Of a stretch of DNA of 64,000 nucleotides, positions 18,388 through 28,025 are shown piece after piece. The stretch is taken from the NCBI RefSeq assembly GCF_020172685.1, contig NZ_CP083986.1, positions 4,110,158 through 4,174,157 of the forward strand. The letters are read 5' to 3'. The position numbers were made by a program, and so were the translations under genes. This DNA comes from [Mycobacterium] nativiensis. Lineage in GTDB: Bacteria > Actinomycetota > Actinomycetes > Mycobacteriales > Mycobacteriaceae. Positions within the stretch are counted from its first letter, which is position 1. Each line of letters starts with the position of its first letter. Below the pieces are notes generated by a model. It was given only the letters and a program-made list of their open reading frames with translations, was not told where the DNA came from and did not search any database.

Positions 18388-19641
18388 TTGAGTACACCGA
18401 TCATTGATGAGGCCGCCCGGGTGTTCGCCGATCCGACCGCCTACGCCGACGAACCGCGGCTGCACGCGGCCCTGACCCATCTGCGAGCCAATGCACCGGT
18501 GTCGCTGGTGGACCACCCGCCCTACCGCCCGTTCTGGGCCATCACCCGGCACGCCGACATCATGGCGATCGAGCACGACAACGCGCTGTGGATCAACGAA
18601 CCGCGGCCGGTGCTGGCAGCCGCCGCAGCCGACGATCTGCAGCGCTCGCTGCTGGACTCCGGTATGGGGCTGCGCACCCTGATCCACATGGACGATCCAC
18701 ACCACCACAAGATGCGCACCATCGTCTCGGACTGGTTCCGCCCCAAGGCAATGCGGGCGATGAAGACCCGGGTCGACGAACTCGCCGCGCGCTATGTCGA
18801 GAAGATGGTGCAGATCGGCCCGGAATGCGATTTCGCCCAGGAGATCGCGGTCAACTACCCGCTGTACGTGATCATGTCGCTGCTGGGGCTACCGGAATCC
18901 GATTTCCCCCGGATGCTCAAGCTCACTCAGGAGCTGTTCGGCGGGGACGACGAGGAATACCGGCGCGGCTTCACCCCCGAGGAGCAGCTGCCGGTGCTGC
19001 TGGACTTCTTCGCCTACTTCGCGGAGTTGACCGCCGCGCGGCGGGCGCAGCCGACCGAGGATCTGGCCTCCACCATCGCCAACGCCACCATCGACGGGGC
19101 GCCGCTGTCCGATATCGACACCGCCTCCTACTACGTCATCATCGCCACCGCCGGCCACGACACCACCAGCGCGGCGATCAGCGGCGGCATGCGCGCACTC
19201 ATCGAACACCCCGATCAGCGGGAGCGGTTGCGCGCGGATCTGAACCTGATGCCGACCGCGGTCGAGGAGATCATCCGGTGGGTGACCCCGGTCAAGGAGT
19301 TCATGCGGACGGCCACCGCCGACACCGAAGTGCGCGGAGTGCCGATCGCCAAGGGGGAATCGGCGTATCTGTCCTACGTTTCGGCCAATCACGACGAGGA
19401 TGTGTTCGACGACCCGTTCACCTTCGACGTGGGGCGCGACCCGAACAAGCACCTGTCGTTCGGCCACGGGGTGCACTTCTGCGTAGCCTCCGCGTTGGCC
19501 CGGATGGAGATCAACAGCTTCTTCACCGCCCTGCTGCCGCGGCTGGAAGCCATCGAGCTGGCCGGTGCGCCGCAGCTGGTCGCCACCACGTTCGTCGGCG
19601 GCACCAAGCACCTGCCCGTCCGCTACCGGCTGCGCTCCTGA
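18388..19641 (+). CDS. Cytochrome P450
   Basis: A soluble bacterial P450 of 417 residues. The I-helix oxygen motif AGHDTT is at 255-260, the ExxR motif lies in EEIIRW near 294, and the heme ligand is Cys365 in FGHGVHFCVAS. The C-terminus FVGGTKHLPVRY resembles CYP families common in mycobacterial lipid or sterol oxidation, but I cannot assign a family. The start is TTG 18388 with AGGAG seven bases before it. Its 3' end overlaps mftG tail to tail by 19 bases. Confidence 0.93.
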   Translation: MSTPIIDEAARVFADPTAYADEPRLHAALTHLRANAPVSLVDHPPYRPFWAITRHADIMAIEHDNALWINEPRPVLAAAAADDLQRSLLDSGMGLRTLIHMDDPHHHKMRTIVSDWFRPKAMRAMKTRVDELAARYVEKMVQIGPECDFAQEIAVNYPLYVIMSLLGLPESDFPRMLKLTQELFGGDDEEYRRGFTPEEQLPVLLDFFAYFAELTAARRAQPTEDLASTIANATIDGAPLSDIDTASYYVIIATAGHDTTSAAISGGMRALIEHPDQRERLRADLNLMPTAVEEIIRWVTPVKEFMRTATADTEVRGVPIAKGESAYLSYVSANHDEDVFDDPFTFDVGRDPNKHLSFGHGVHFCVASALARMEINSFFTALLPRLEAIELAGAPQLVATTFVGGTKHLPVRYRLRS

Positions 19642-21071
19642 TCACGCAGCAGCGACGCGGCCCGATGGGCCAGCATCGCGATCGTCGCGTGTGGTCCGCG
19701 GCTGGGGATCCGGGGTAGCGCCGAGCCGTCGATCACCCACAGCCCCTCGACGCCGCGCACCCGGCAGCGTGCGTCCAGCACCGCGGACTCATCGTCGTCG
19801 GCGCCCATCGGCGCGCTGCCGCACAGGTGCTGGGAGGTCGACCAATGCGGCGGTGCAGCATCGACTTTCATGCCGAGCATCTCCCCCACCAGTTTCAATC
19901 CTCCGCGCAATGCCGCGGCGTCGCCGGGTTCGGTGTCGTAGCGGTGTTCGATCCGCGGCTGCACCCGCGGGTCCGCGGAGACCAGGGTCAACCGCCCCCG
20001 CCCCCGCGGTGTCATCAGCGCCACGCCGATCTGCGGTGGCTCCGCCGGCCCGGATTCACCGAGCAAGGTGGCGAAACCACTGGTATAGGGCCGGATCTCG
20101 ACGTCGCCGTGGTGCAATACCGCCTCGAGCGCCGGCCGGCCCGGCGTCCCATCCCAGTCGGCCGCGACCAGCCACTCCGGGTGATCTGCACACTGGGCCC
20201 CGACCGGCAGCGCGGAACGCACCTCGATGCCCACCTGCTGCAGCATCGCCTCCTCGCCCACCCCGGACAGCATCAGCAGGTGCGCGGATTCGATCGCCCC
20301 GGCGCACAGGATGATTCGATCTGCGGACAGTCGCAGCGGGCCGTCCGGCCCGATCGTATGAACCGCCACGGCCCGTCCGCGTTTGATCTCCACCCGGACC
20401 GCCTGGGTCTCGGTGCGAACCGTCAGGTTCGGCCGGCCCAGGGCGGGCACCAGGAAGGCGGCACCAGGGCCGGTGCGCACACCGGTAGCCGTGATGTTGA
20501 GCGGCACCGCGCCCACCCCAGGTTGCGAGGTAATCGTCGCGTCATTGAGGTCGGCGATCCACTCGCACCCAGACCGAACTGCGGCATCAATGAATCGCGC
20601 AGTCCCATCACACATTTCGCGACTACGACGAACCGGAATCGGACCGGAGTCGCCGTGCTGAGCGCCAGTGAAGTCGAGATCCGTCTCGACGGCCCGAAAG
20701 GATGCCAGCACGTCGGGCCACGACCAGCCCGGCAGTCCGCCGCTGAAGTCCTCCGGGCGCCCCCGGCAGAAGTAGCCGCCATTCACCGCTCCGGAACCAC
20801 CGATGGTCGCGCCGCGTGTCAGCCGCGCCACTTCGTCCGGCCCGCCGGTCAACTCGGACTCATATCGCCGCACCAGCCGGCTGTCGGCTCCGATGGGCAG
20901 CAGGGTGGCGTCTGCGGCCTGCGCCGCCAGTACCGGATCGGCCAGCCCCACCCCGGCTTCCAGCACCGTCACGGTGCAGGCCGGATCGAACGAAAGCCGT
21001 TCGGCCACAATCGACCCTGCACTTCCAGCCCCCACCACCAGGGCATCGCTGTGCAGCTCCGGACCGACCAA
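19623..21071 (-). CDS. mftG: Mycofactocin-associated GMC oxidoreductase MftG
   Basis: A FAD-dependent GMC-family enzyme of 482 residues with N-terminal dinucleotide fold VVGAGSAGSIVAERL and the C-terminal HxCGSAPMG segment (LCGSAPMGADDDES). In mycobacteria MftG is reported to pass electrons from reduced mycofactocin to the respiratory chain. It is the last gene of the leftward mftA-G cluster, six bases after mftF. The M. tuberculosis positional homologue is Rv0697. Confidence 0.93.
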   Translation of the reverse strand: MVGPELHSDALVVGAGSAGSIVAERLSFDPACTVTVLEAGVGLADPVLAAQAADATLLPIGADSRLVRRYESELTGGPDEVARLTRGATIGGSGAVNGGYFCRGRPEDFSGGLPGWSWPDVLASFRAVETDLDFTGAQHGDSGPIPVRRSREMCDGTARFIDAAVRSGCEWIADLNDATITSQPGVGAVPLNITATGVRTGPGAAFLVPALGRPNLTVRTETQAVRVEIKRGRAVAVHTIGPDGPLRLSADRIILCAGAIESAHLLMLSGVGEEAMLQQVGIEVRSALPVGAQCADHPEWLVAADWDGTPGRPALEAVLHHGDVEIRPYTSGFATLLGESGPAEPPQIGVALMTPRGRGRLTLVSADPRVQPRIEHRYDTEPGDAAALRGGLKLVGEMLGMKVDAAPPHWSTSQHLCGSAPMGADDDESAVLDARCRVRGVEGLWVIDGSALPRIPSRGPHATIAMLAHRAASLLRDQERSR

Positions 21072-21077
21072 GGCGAC

Positions 21078-22487
21078 CTAGCTGCGGATCTGCGGCTTGA
21101 GTGCGGCCAGGTTGCCCTCCCGCAGGACGCCGCTCCACAGGCCGGCGCCGTAGGCGAGGTCGTCGACCCGCTTGAGCAGCAGGTAGGCCGGCAACCCCAG
21201 CGGCCGGACGTCATCGCCGTCCAAGCGCGCGTGGCGCAGCCAGTCCACGACTCCATCGCAGATCGCGGCCAACAGGACCACCTGACGGCAGCGCTGCGAC
21301 ACCAACGCCGCCAGCAGTGCGATAGGCCAGTAGTGCCGGCACAGCGCCGAGGCGATCTGCAGCCCGGCGGCAGCCAGGCCGCGCAGCGTGACCGCCAGTA
21401 CGTCCGCGGGGGCGGTCTCCGGGCCGCGCATGGCCTTCGCAACCCGGTGGCCGGTCAGTGCGGCGATCGCCATCGATACCAGGTAGCCCAGCGCCGAACC
21501 GAGCGCCATCAGCGCCCAGCCCGCCAGCGCCCAACCGGAGATCACCATCGGAGCAGTCTTGTCCGGGTGGCGGGCCGACAACGGCGCCGCCGAGCCACCG
21601 TAAAACGCTTTGCGCGCAACCCAATCGCGCGGTGTGACGCGGTGTTCGTGCGCTACCAGCGCGATCGGCTCGTAGCGCAGCCGGCTGCCGGCATCGACCA
21701 ACCGCCAGCACAGGTCGACGTCTTCCCCAGAGCGCAGTTCCTCGTCGAAGCCACCCAGGTCCTGCAGCGCCGAACGGCGGCAGATGATCGCCGCACTCGG
21801 AACGTAGGCGACCTTGCCGTAGGGAACCACCGGTGCCTCACAGGCGCCCAGATCCAGCGACGAACGGATGGCCTCGTACCGCGCGACCAGGTGATCACTG
21901 TCGGCCATGCCGACGATGCGCGGGGCCGCCAGTGCCACGGTCGGGTCGCAGAAGTGCCCCAGCAACGCCTCCAACCAGCCTCGGCGGGGCACCACGTCGG
22001 AGTCCAGGAACGCCACGAAGTCCGTCTTACAGGCCGCCAGCCCGGTGTTACGCGCGGCGGCCGGCCCCCTGTTCGTCGGGTGACGCACCACCTCGACTTC
22101 GCAGCAGTGCGCCGCCGTCAGATCCTCCTGGCAGACCGGGACCTGCGATCCGTCGTCCACCACGATCACCCGCAGGCCACGCAGCGAAGCCAGCAGCCGC
22201 TGAAGACCGGCGACGTTGTCCCGCACCGGAATAACGACCGTCACATCCCGATGCGACGGGCCGCCGGCCGGGCGTGGATGGGCGACCGTGGCGTCCAGCA
22301 GGGTGCGGGCCAGTTGCGCGCTGACCGCGTCACGTACCTCCAGTCGGCCGTCGGACAGCAGCGACTGGGCCGCTGGCGCCAACCGGAGCAGTCGAGTGGG
22401 CGAACCGCCCAGCAATGCCGACCCACGGCCCAGCACCCGAACCCGTCGGTCGACTTGCACGGCGAAGCCGTCGGGCAGCCGGGTCAT
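21078..22487 (-). CDS. mftF: Mycofactocin glycosyltransferase MftF
   Basis: A GT2-family enzyme of 469 residues that adds beta-1,4-glucose units to the mycofactocin precursor. Visible motifs are [20 protein letters not shown], the metal-binding [11 protein letters not shown] and [11 protein letters not shown]. Hydrophobic stretches around residues 320-350 ([20 protein letters not shown]) suggest membrane anchoring. It overlaps mftE by four bases (ATGA). Confidence 0.95.
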   Translation of the reverse strand: MTRLPDGFAVQVDRRVRVLGRGSALLGGSPTRLLRLAPAAQSLLSDGRLEVRDAVSAQLARTLLDATVAHPRPAGGPSHRDVTVVIPVRDNVAGLQRLLASLRGLRVIVVDDGSQVPVCQEDLTAAHCCEVEVVRHPTNRGPAAARNTGLAACKTDFVAFLDSDVVPRRGWLEALLGHFCDPTVALAAPRIVGMADSDHLVARYEAIRSSLDLGACEAPVVPYGKVAYVPSAAIICRRSALQDLGGFDEELRSGEDVDLCWRLVDAGSRLRYEPIALVAHEHRVTPRDWVARKAFYGGSAAPLSARHPDKTAPMVISGWALAGWALMALGSALGYLVSMAIAALTGHRVAKAMRGPETAPADVLAVTLRGLAAAGLQIASALCRHYWPIALLAALVSQRCRQVVLLAAICDGVVDWLRHARLDGDDVRPLGLPAYLLLKRVDDLAYGAGLWSGVLREGNLAALKPQIRS

Positions 22488-23218
22488 CGGAGCATTCCGT
22501 TCGGCCCGGGCGCCCAGGTCTCGATCGCCGCGACGCCGCCGCCGACCATCTCGGCAAAGGTCCGCCGCCCCTCTTCGGCGCTGGCGGTGGTCGGATCACC
22601 CAGCACACCGACCGCACTGACCGCCGCGACGCCGCCGCGACGCATGGCCGGCAGCAACTCCGCCAACGGGGCACGATTGCCCGGTCGCGCCTGAGAGATC
22701 CTTACCTCGTCCGGCGAAAGGTACAGCAGCAGTGACGTTTCGGTGTGGCCGGCATGCGCATCCGCATCCTGAGCAGCACACGCCAGCCAGGCCACGTCAC
22801 GGGCCTCGAAGCGCAGCAGGCGTACCGCTTCGGCGAGCGCGGGTATGTTGCCGCCGTGGCCGTTGACGAAGACCACGCGCTGGCACCAGCAGCAGGCCGA
22901 GCGGCCGAACTCCACCAGCAGCCGGGTGAGCGCCTCGGTGCCGATCGAGATGGTTCCGGGGAAGCTCTGGTGCTCGCCGCTGGCGCCGTAGGCCACCGCC
23001 GGCGCCACCGGCCAGTCCTGCCCGGGCCACGAGGCGGCCAGCCGGTCAGACGTCGCCCGGGCAAGGGCCTTCGCGATCCGGGTATCGGTGTCCAGTGGCA
23101 GATGCGGACCGTGCTGTTCTGTCGACCCCACCGGGACCAGCAGCGTCACCGATCGGCCCGGTAGCTGGCTCTGTAGCTCGTTCGATGTCGAACAACCGAG
23201 CTCGCCACGGACCGCCAT
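22484..23218 (-). CDS. mftE: Mycofactocin precursor peptide peptidase MftE
   Basis: A creatininase-family metallopeptidase that releases the modified C-terminal Val-Tyr part from MftA. Metal-binding motifs are [20 protein letters not shown] and GHTETS. The ATG at 23218 gives 244 residues, close to homologues. The frame stays open to 23338, but the extra 40 residues look unlike the family. That leaves a 170-base gap after mftD, unusually long for this cluster, so the true start is somewhat uncertain. Confidence 0.92.
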   Translation of the reverse strand: MAVRGELGCSTSNELQSQLPGRSVTLLVPVGSTEQHGPHLPLDTDTRIAKALARATSDRLAASWPGQDWPVAPAVAYGASGEHQSFPGTISIGTEALTRLLVEFGRSACCWCQRVVFVNGHGGNIPALAEAVRLLRFEARDVAWLACAAQDADAHAGHTETSLLLYLSPDEVRISQARPGNRAPLAELLPAMRRGGVAAVSAVGVLGDPTTASAEEGRRTFAEMVGGGVAAIETWAPGPNGMLR

Positions 23219-23388
23219 CGGTCGATGGTAAGCGAATTCACCTGTCGTACACCAGTTGTTGACGGTTCTGACAACCAGATATTTTCCCCGGCTGCCCGCG
23301 GACCGATCCCGGGTATTCACGTCCGTCTCGCCCGCCACGGGCGTATCAGGTTTGGGTTCCGACTTCGCAGGTCGGCGCGTCGACCGGG

Positions 23389-24582
23389 CTACCCGGCGGC
23401 GCCGGAAGGCACACCGAGGGTCCGGGTGAAACCGGCCGGAATCAGGATGTCGTCCGGCGACAGGTCGTGCACCGAGGCCCGCCCGAGCCCCATCAGGGCC
23501 GAGTCGATGCCGCCGCGCAGGATGTCCAGAACGTTCTCCACACCGGGCTGGCCGGCCGCGGCCAGACCCCAGAGGTAGGCGCGGCCGATCATCACCGCCC
23601 GGGCGCCCAGCGCAAGCGCCTTGACGACGTCGCTGCCGCGGCGGACGCCGCCGTCCAGCAGCACCTCGATCTGGTCTCCCACCGCTTCGGCGATGGCCGG
23701 CAGTGCGCGGATGCTCGCGGGTGTGCCGTCCAGGTTGTTGCCACCGTGGTTCGACACCGAGATCGCCGAAACACCTGCATCCACAGCCCGTTTCGCGTCA
23801 TCGACGCGCATCACACCCTTGAGCATGAAGGGCCCACCCCACAGCTCCCGCAGCCATGCGATGTCCTCCCAGGTGGGCGGCGGGGTACCCATCCACTCAC
23901 CGTAGGCCTGGAAGAACGGCGGGCCGGGTTCGCCGCGTCGCGCCTGGTTGGGCACCCGCAGGGTCGGCGGGCGCATGGTCTTGGCCCACTGCAGGAACCA
24001 CCGGGGCCGGGTCACGGCCTCCGGCATCATCTTGACCATGGTTTTCAGATCCATCTTTTCCGGGATCGTCGGGCTGCCCCAGTCCCGGCCGTGCGAGAAG
24101 CTCCAGTCGGTGGTCGCGATCATCCCGACCGCGCCGGCCTCGCGGGCCCGCTCCGCCCGCTCGGCGATCGCATCGCGCCCGCCCAGCCAGTAGATCTGGA
24201 AGAACGTCTTGGGGTTGGCGGCGATGACCTCTTCCATCGGCTTGCTGGCGAACGACGACAGTCCCATCGCGGTGCCACGGGCCGCCGCCGCCCGCGCCAC
24301 GGCGACCTCACCGTCGGGGTCAACCGCCTGCACACCCGTCGGGGAGATCATCACCGGTAGTGAGAGCTCTTGTCCCATAACCGTTGTCGACAGTTCACGA
24401 TTGGCATGGGCACCGACCACATGCGGGGCGAATCCCAGTTCGCTGAACGCCGCCACATTGTCACTGACGGTCAGGCCCTTTTCGCTGGCCGAGATCAGGG
24501 ATGAGTATGCCGATTTGGGAAGCCGCTTGCGTGCCCGTTCCTGGGCTATGGCGACGGTTTCGAACCAGATATCACGAGGCAT
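23389..24582 (-). CDS. mftD: Mycofactocin-maturation FMN enzyme MftD
   Basis: An FMN-dependent alpha-hydroxyacid-oxidase fold (397 residues, formerly called LldD1). MftD oxidatively deaminates the 3-amino-5-(p-hydroxybenzyl)-4,4-dimethyl-pyrrolidinone intermediate to give the redox-active premycofactocin. Motifs include ISPTGVQAVDPDGE, the substrate/FMN block SVSNHGGNNLDGTPAS and LLDGGVRRGSDVVKAL. It starts three bases after mftC stops. Confidence 0.96.
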   Translation of the reverse strand: MPRDIWFETVAIAQERARKRLPKSAYSSLISASEKGLTVSDNVAAFSELGFAPHVVGAHANRELSTTVMGQELSLPVMISPTGVQAVDPDGEVAVARAAAARGTAMGLSSFASKPMEEVIAANPKTFFQIYWLGGRDAIAERAERAREAGAVGMIATTDWSFSHGRDWGSPTIPEKMDLKTMVKMMPEAVTRPRWFLQWAKTMRPPTLRVPNQARRGEPGPPFFQAYGEWMGTPPPTWEDIAWLRELWGGPFMLKGVMRVDDAKRAVDAGVSAISVSNHGGNNLDGTPASIRALPAIAEAVGDQIEVLLDGGVRRGSDVVKALALGARAVMIGRAYLWGLAAAGQPGVENVLDILRGGIDSALMGLGRASVHDLSPDDILIPAGFTRTLGVPSGAAG

Positions 24583-24585
24583 GCG

Positions 24586-25773
24586 TCAGAGGGGACTTTC
24601 ATCGCAGAGCCGCTTGGGCGGCTTGGTGGGGGTGATCAGAGTCAGGGATCGCGGTGTGCTGCTGCGCTTTCCGCGCGAGTGGTCGCTGCTCGGGCGGGGC
24701 TTGCTCCGCTCGCCGGCCAGCGCCTCCTCGCCGAACCCGCGAACGCACTCCGGGTCGGGCCCATCCATCGGCAGGCCGGTGAAGAACTTGGCGGCCATGC
24801 AGCCGCCCCGGCAGGTGTCGAACAGCGGGCAGCTGGCGCACGCGCCACCGGCCTTCGGGTTGCGCAACTCCTGGAAGAGTTCGGAGTGCTTCCACACATT
24901 GTCGAAGCCGCCGTCGGTCAAAACGTTTCCGGCCAAGAACTCGTCGTGGATGGCGAACGGGCAGGCATAGACGTCGCCCACCGGGTCGATCAGGCAGACC
25001 ACCCGCCCGGCCCCGCACATGTTCAGCCCGGCCAACGCGCCGGATTCGCCGAGCGGCGCCAGGTGGAAGAACGAGTCACCGGTCAGCACGCCCTCGCCCT
25101 TGGCGACCAGCCAGTTGTAGAGCTGCTTCTGCTGTGCGGCGGTGGGATGCAGGTCGTCCCAGACGTCCACGCCCCGGCCCGACGGCCGCAGCCGCGTGAT
25201 CCGCAGGGTGGCGCCGTATCGCTTTGCCAGCTCGGCGAAGTCGTCGAGCTGGTCGATGTTGTGGCGGGTCGCCACGACGGAGATCTTCGCGTCGGCGAAG
25301 CCGGCCGCGGCCAGGTTCTCCAGCGCCCGGATCGCCATGTCGAAGGAGCCTTTGCCCCGGATCGGGTCGTTGACCTCGGCGGTGGCTCCGTCCAGTGAGA
25401 TCTGCACGTCGACGTAGTCGCTGGCGGCCAGTTTGGCGGCCACCTCCGGGGTGATCCGCAGGCCGTTGGTGGAGAACTTCACCCCGACGTGATGGGCGGT
25501 GGCGTAGTCCACCAGCTCCCAAAAATCGTCTCGGACTGTGGGTTCCCCGCCGCCGATGTTGACGTAGAACACCTGCATGCGTTCCAGCTCGTCGATGATG
25601 TCCTTGCACTGCTGCGTGGACAGCTCACGCGGGTCACGCCGGCCCGAGGCGGACAGGCAGTGCACACACGCCAGGTTGCAGGCGTAGGTGAGCTCCCAGG
25701 TCAGACAGATCGGCGCATCGAGGCCGTGCTCGAAGTGCTCGACCAGGGTCGGTGCGACGGCTGGGGCGCTCAC
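24586..25773 (-). CDS. mftC: Mycofactocin radical SAM maturase MftC
   Basis: A radical-SAM/SPASM protein (395 residues) that decarboxylates the MftA C-terminal Tyr and forms the Val-Tyr cross-link. The SAM-cluster cysteines are C32, C36 and C39 in ACNLACVHCL. The C-terminal SPASM cysteines lie in CGAGRVVC, VYACPF and CASCPLFDTCRGGC. It overlaps mftB by four bases (ATGA). Confidence 0.97.
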   Translation of the reverse strand: MSAPAVAPTLVEHFEHGLDAPICLTWELTYACNLACVHCLSASGRRDPRELSTQQCKDIIDELERMQVFYVNIGGGEPTVRDDFWELVDYATAHHVGVKFSTNGLRITPEVAAKLAASDYVDVQISLDGATAEVNDPIRGKGSFDMAIRALENLAAAGFADAKISVVATRHNIDQLDDFAELAKRYGATLRITRLRPSGRGVDVWDDLHPTAAQQKQLYNWLVAKGEGVLTGDSFFHLAPLGESGALAGLNMCGAGRVVCLIDPVGDVYACPFAIHDEFLAGNVLTDGGFDNVWKHSELFQELRNPKAGGACASCPLFDTCRGGCMAAKFFTGLPMDGPDPECVRGFGEEALAGERSKPRPSSDHSRGKRSSTPRSLTLITPTKPPKRLCDESPL

Positions 25774-26096
25774 GGTGTCTCCTTGGGCTCGGCTGCGATC
25801 AGGATTTGGGACGACGCCAGGACGCCCAGGGCGCGCAGGTAGGCCGGCTCCGCCGCGGCGTCGATCCCGGCGGCGCGGCAGGCCGCCCGGGCGTCGGGGT
25901 GTTCGGCCAGTGAGTTCACCAGCGTGACCATGGTCAGGGTCTTCAGGAACGACAGCTTGCGCGTCCCGAAGTGATACAGCAGCGCGCCGAAAGACTCAGG
26001 CCGGACCGACACCTGCGGATGCAGGCGCCAGGCACGGTCCGGGTCGAAGGTGTCCACGACGTCGGAGGCGCGCGCCGCTTTTGCGGCGGCGGACAC
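25770..26096 (-). CDS. mftB: Mycofactocin precursor-binding chaperone MftB
   Basis: A PqqD-like RiPP recognition element that presents MftA to MftC. The core WRLHPQVSVRPESFGALLYHF followed by KLSFLKT is typical. The GTG start at 26096 lies two bases after the mftA stop and gives 108 residues. An ATG at 26114, inside mftA, is the alternative. Confidence 0.93.
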   Translation of the reverse strand: MSAAAKAARASDVVDTFDPDRAWRLHPQVSVRPESFGALLYHFGTRKLSFLKTLTMVTLVNSLAEHPDARAACRAAGIDAAAEPAYLRALGVLASSQILIAAEPKETP

Positions 26097-26098
26097 GG

Positions 26099-26194
26099 TC
26101 AGTAGACCCCGCACATCCCGTCGATGGACACCTCTTCGACCAGGCTCTCGGTCACGATCTCGGCGTTGGTGTCGTTCTGCTGGTTCTGGTCCAT
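26099..26194 (-). CDS. mftA: Mycofactocin precursor peptide MftA
   Basis: A 31-residue precursor, too short for most gene finders. It begins MDQNQQNDT and ends in the diagnostic IDGMCGVY; the last Val-Tyr pair becomes the mycofactocin core. The GAGAGG ribosome-binding site is about eight bases before the ATG at 26194. It is the first gene of the leftward mftA-G operon and is divergent from mftR. Confidence 0.97.
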   Translation of the reverse strand: MDQNQQNDTNAEIVTESLVEEVSIDGMCGVY

Positions 26195-26221
26195 GACCCG
26201 GGCCTCTCTCACGTTCAAGTT

Positions 26222-26237
26222 CGACAATCAGCTGTCG
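26222..26237. promoter_or_regulatory. Candidate MftR operator
   Basis: CGACA (26222-26226) and TGTCG (26233-26237) form an inverted repeat with a 6-base spacer in the 105-base mftA-mftR divergent gap. TetR proteins usually bind such dyads. Function is inferred from position only. Confidence 0.4.
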
Positions 26238-26299
26238 TGTCGGTCACAATCTCGGACAGAATATGGCATCGAGTGCCGTAAAGGAAGTGGGTCTGTCAG

Positions 26300-26896
26300 A
26301 TGGGCGGTATGCCGGGACCGCGGCCCCGCGCCGGTCGGCGCCGCTCCACCACTCGTCAACACATCTCCGACGTGGCGATCGACCTGTTCGCCACTCGAGG
26401 GTTCGATGAGGTCAGTGTCGACGACGTCGCACGGGCCGCGGGTATCGCCCGCCGCACCCTGTTCCGGTACTACGCCTCGAAGAACGCCATCCCGTGGGGC
26501 GATTTCGACGCGCACCTGCAACAGTTGGCCGAGTTGCTCGACGGTATCGATCCCGCCGCCCCGCTGGGCGACGCGTTGCGCGAAGCGTTGTTGGCGTTCA
26601 ACACCTTCGACGCCAGCGAGACCACCCGGCATCGTCGCCGGATGCGGGTGATCCTGCAGACCGACGAGCTGCAGGCGTATTCCATGACGATGTACGCGGG
26701 CTGGCGCGGCGTCATCGCCGAGTTCGTGTCGCGACGGGTCGGCGTGGACTCGACCGACCTGCGCCCGCAGACGGTGGCGTGGACGATGCTCGGGGTGGCG
26801 CTCAGCGCCTACGAGCGCTGGCTGGGCGACGAGTCGTTGTCGCTGCCGCAGGTTCTCGGCGAGGCGTTCGACGCCATCCGCGGCGGCCTGGACTGA
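26300..26896 (+). CDS. mftR: TetR-family mycofactocin regulator MftR
   Basis: A 198-residue TetR-type repressor. The HTH spans about residues 18-65 ([20 protein letters not shown], then [19 protein letters not shown]). MftR of mycobacteria represses the mft operon and responds to long-chain acyl-CoA. It is divergent from mftA, the conserved arrangement. Starts at 26300 or 26309 ([11 protein letters not shown]) are both possible. Confidence 0.93.
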   Translation: MGGMPGPRPRAGRRRSTTRQHISDVAIDLFATRGFDEVSVDDVARAAGIARRTLFRYYASKNAIPWGDFDAHLQQLAELLDGIDPAAPLGDALREALLAFNTFDASETTRHRRRMRVILQTDELQAYSMTMYAGWRGVIAEFVSRRVGVDSTDLRPQTVAWTMLGVALSAYERWLGDESLSLPQVLGEAFDAIRGGLD

Positions 26897-26906
26897 CCAG
26901 GCCCCC

Positions 26907-27965
26907 TCAGCCCGCGATGTCGCGGTAGGCGGTGACGACCGGTTCGAGTTCGTCGGGGGTGGCGCCATGCATGATCACCGCGTCGGCGCCGTAGTCGAAC
27001 TCCCGCCGAACACGCTCCGCGCAGCGGCTCGCGGGCCCGGTCGCGGCCGGCTGGAGCCATTCCTCGGGGATCAACGTCGCGATGTGCTCGATCTGCGCGG
27101 CGGTGGCCTTGTGATCGATGCCTCCCGCGATCGAGGTCACCACCGGATCGGCCCGGAACCGTTGCAGCACCGCGGGATCCCAGTCGTTGGTGCGCACCAG
27201 CAGATCGCCGTAGCCCTGTAGATAGGTGGCCAGCCGAGCCACGGTCTTCTTCAGCCGAAGCTCCTCGGGCAGATGGTCGCCGACCGTGGCGAAACACGAC
27301 CACACCCGCACCGCGTCCGGATCGCGCCCGGCCCGCTCCGCGGCGTCCTTGACGGCTCGCACGCAGCGCCCCAGGGTTTCCGGCGTGAAATAGGTGTGCA
27401 ACACCACGTCGTCGAACAGCCTGCCGCCCAACGCCAGGGTGTTCGGGCCGAAGGCGACCAGCGCCAGCCGGATGTCCTCGTCGAAGTCGGGGTCCAGCGC
27501 CAGCACCGGGTAGCGGCCCATCGGCCCGTCGTGGTTGACGATGACCTCACCGCGCCACAACCGCCGCATCACCTGCGCCCAGTCGGCCATCTGCGCCGTC
27601 GTCACCGCCGGAATGCCGAACCCGGCGTAGATCGGGCCGATCCCGCGTCCGATGCCCAGGGTGAAGCGTCCGCCGGACAGCCGGTGCAGGGTGCTCGCCC
27701 ATGATGCGGTGATCAGCGGATGGCGGGTGTTGTGATTGGTCGCCGCCGTCGCGATGCGCATCCGACCGGTGACCGCGCATGCCGCACCGGCCAGCGACGA
27801 GGCCTCCTTGACGTTCCAGCGCTCGGAGATGAAAGCGGTTCCGAAACCGAGTTCTTCGCCGCGGCGGGCCTCGTCCATCAGCGTGGCCGGTCCTTCACCG
27901 CCGGCCCCGGCCAGCAGGTAGTAGCCCAGCTCGTCGAGCACGCGATCGGATCGTCCCATGACCAC
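26907..27965 (-). CDS. F420-dependent LLM-class oxidoreductase
   Basis: A luciferase-like TIM-barrel protein of 352 residues, resembling the TIGR03857-type F420-dependent oxidoreductases of actinobacteria. Typical segments are EARRGEELGFGTAFISERW, IATAATNHNTRHP and GGRFTLGIGRG. It would use reduced F420 for hydride transfer; the substrate is unknown. It ends 10 bases from the mftR stop (convergent) and is divergent from the Rieske oxygenase. The ATG at 27959 (MGRSDRV) is an alternative start. Confidence 0.88.
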   Translation of the reverse strand: MVMGRSDRVLDELGYYLLAGAGGEGPATLMDEARRGEELGFGTAFISERWNVKEASSLAGAACAVTGRMRIATAATNHNTRHPLITASWASTLHRLSGGRFTLGIGRGIGPIYAGFGIPAVTTAQMADWAQVMRRLWRGEVIVNHDGPMGRYPVLALDPDFDEDIRLALVAFGPNTLALGGRLFDDVVLHTYFTPETLGRCVRAVKDAAERAGRDPDAVRVWSCFATVGDHLPEELRLKKTVARLATYLQGYGDLLVRTNDWDPAVLQRFRADPVVTSIAGGIDHKATAAQIEHIATLIPEEWLQPAATGPASRCAERVRREFDYGADAVIMHGATPDELEPVVTAYRDIAG

Positions 27966-27984
27966 ACTCCCTGTATCGATGGGT

Positions 27985-27997
27985 TTACGGTACGGTA
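27985..27997 (+). promoter_or_regulatory. TTACGGTACGGTA element before the Rieske operon
   Basis: Two overlapping TACGGTA units lie in the 60-base gap between the LLM gene and the rightward Rieske oxygenase. The element belongs to the TAC(A/G)GT(A) set seen at several promoters here. It may be a -10 box (TACGGT) or a regulator site. Confidence 0.4.
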
Positions 27998-28025
27998 TTC
28001 AGTTAGGCTTCGCGAGAGGACACCG

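Noticed and set aside
19827..22694. 955-codon + strand frame across mftG, mftF and mftE
   Set aside because: It lies opposite three well-supported mft genes; composition is that of a GC-rich shadow frame.
23219..23338. Forty-residue N-terminal extension of MftE
   Set aside because: Sequence is unlike MftE homologues and no ribosome-binding site is evident, though it cannot be excluded.
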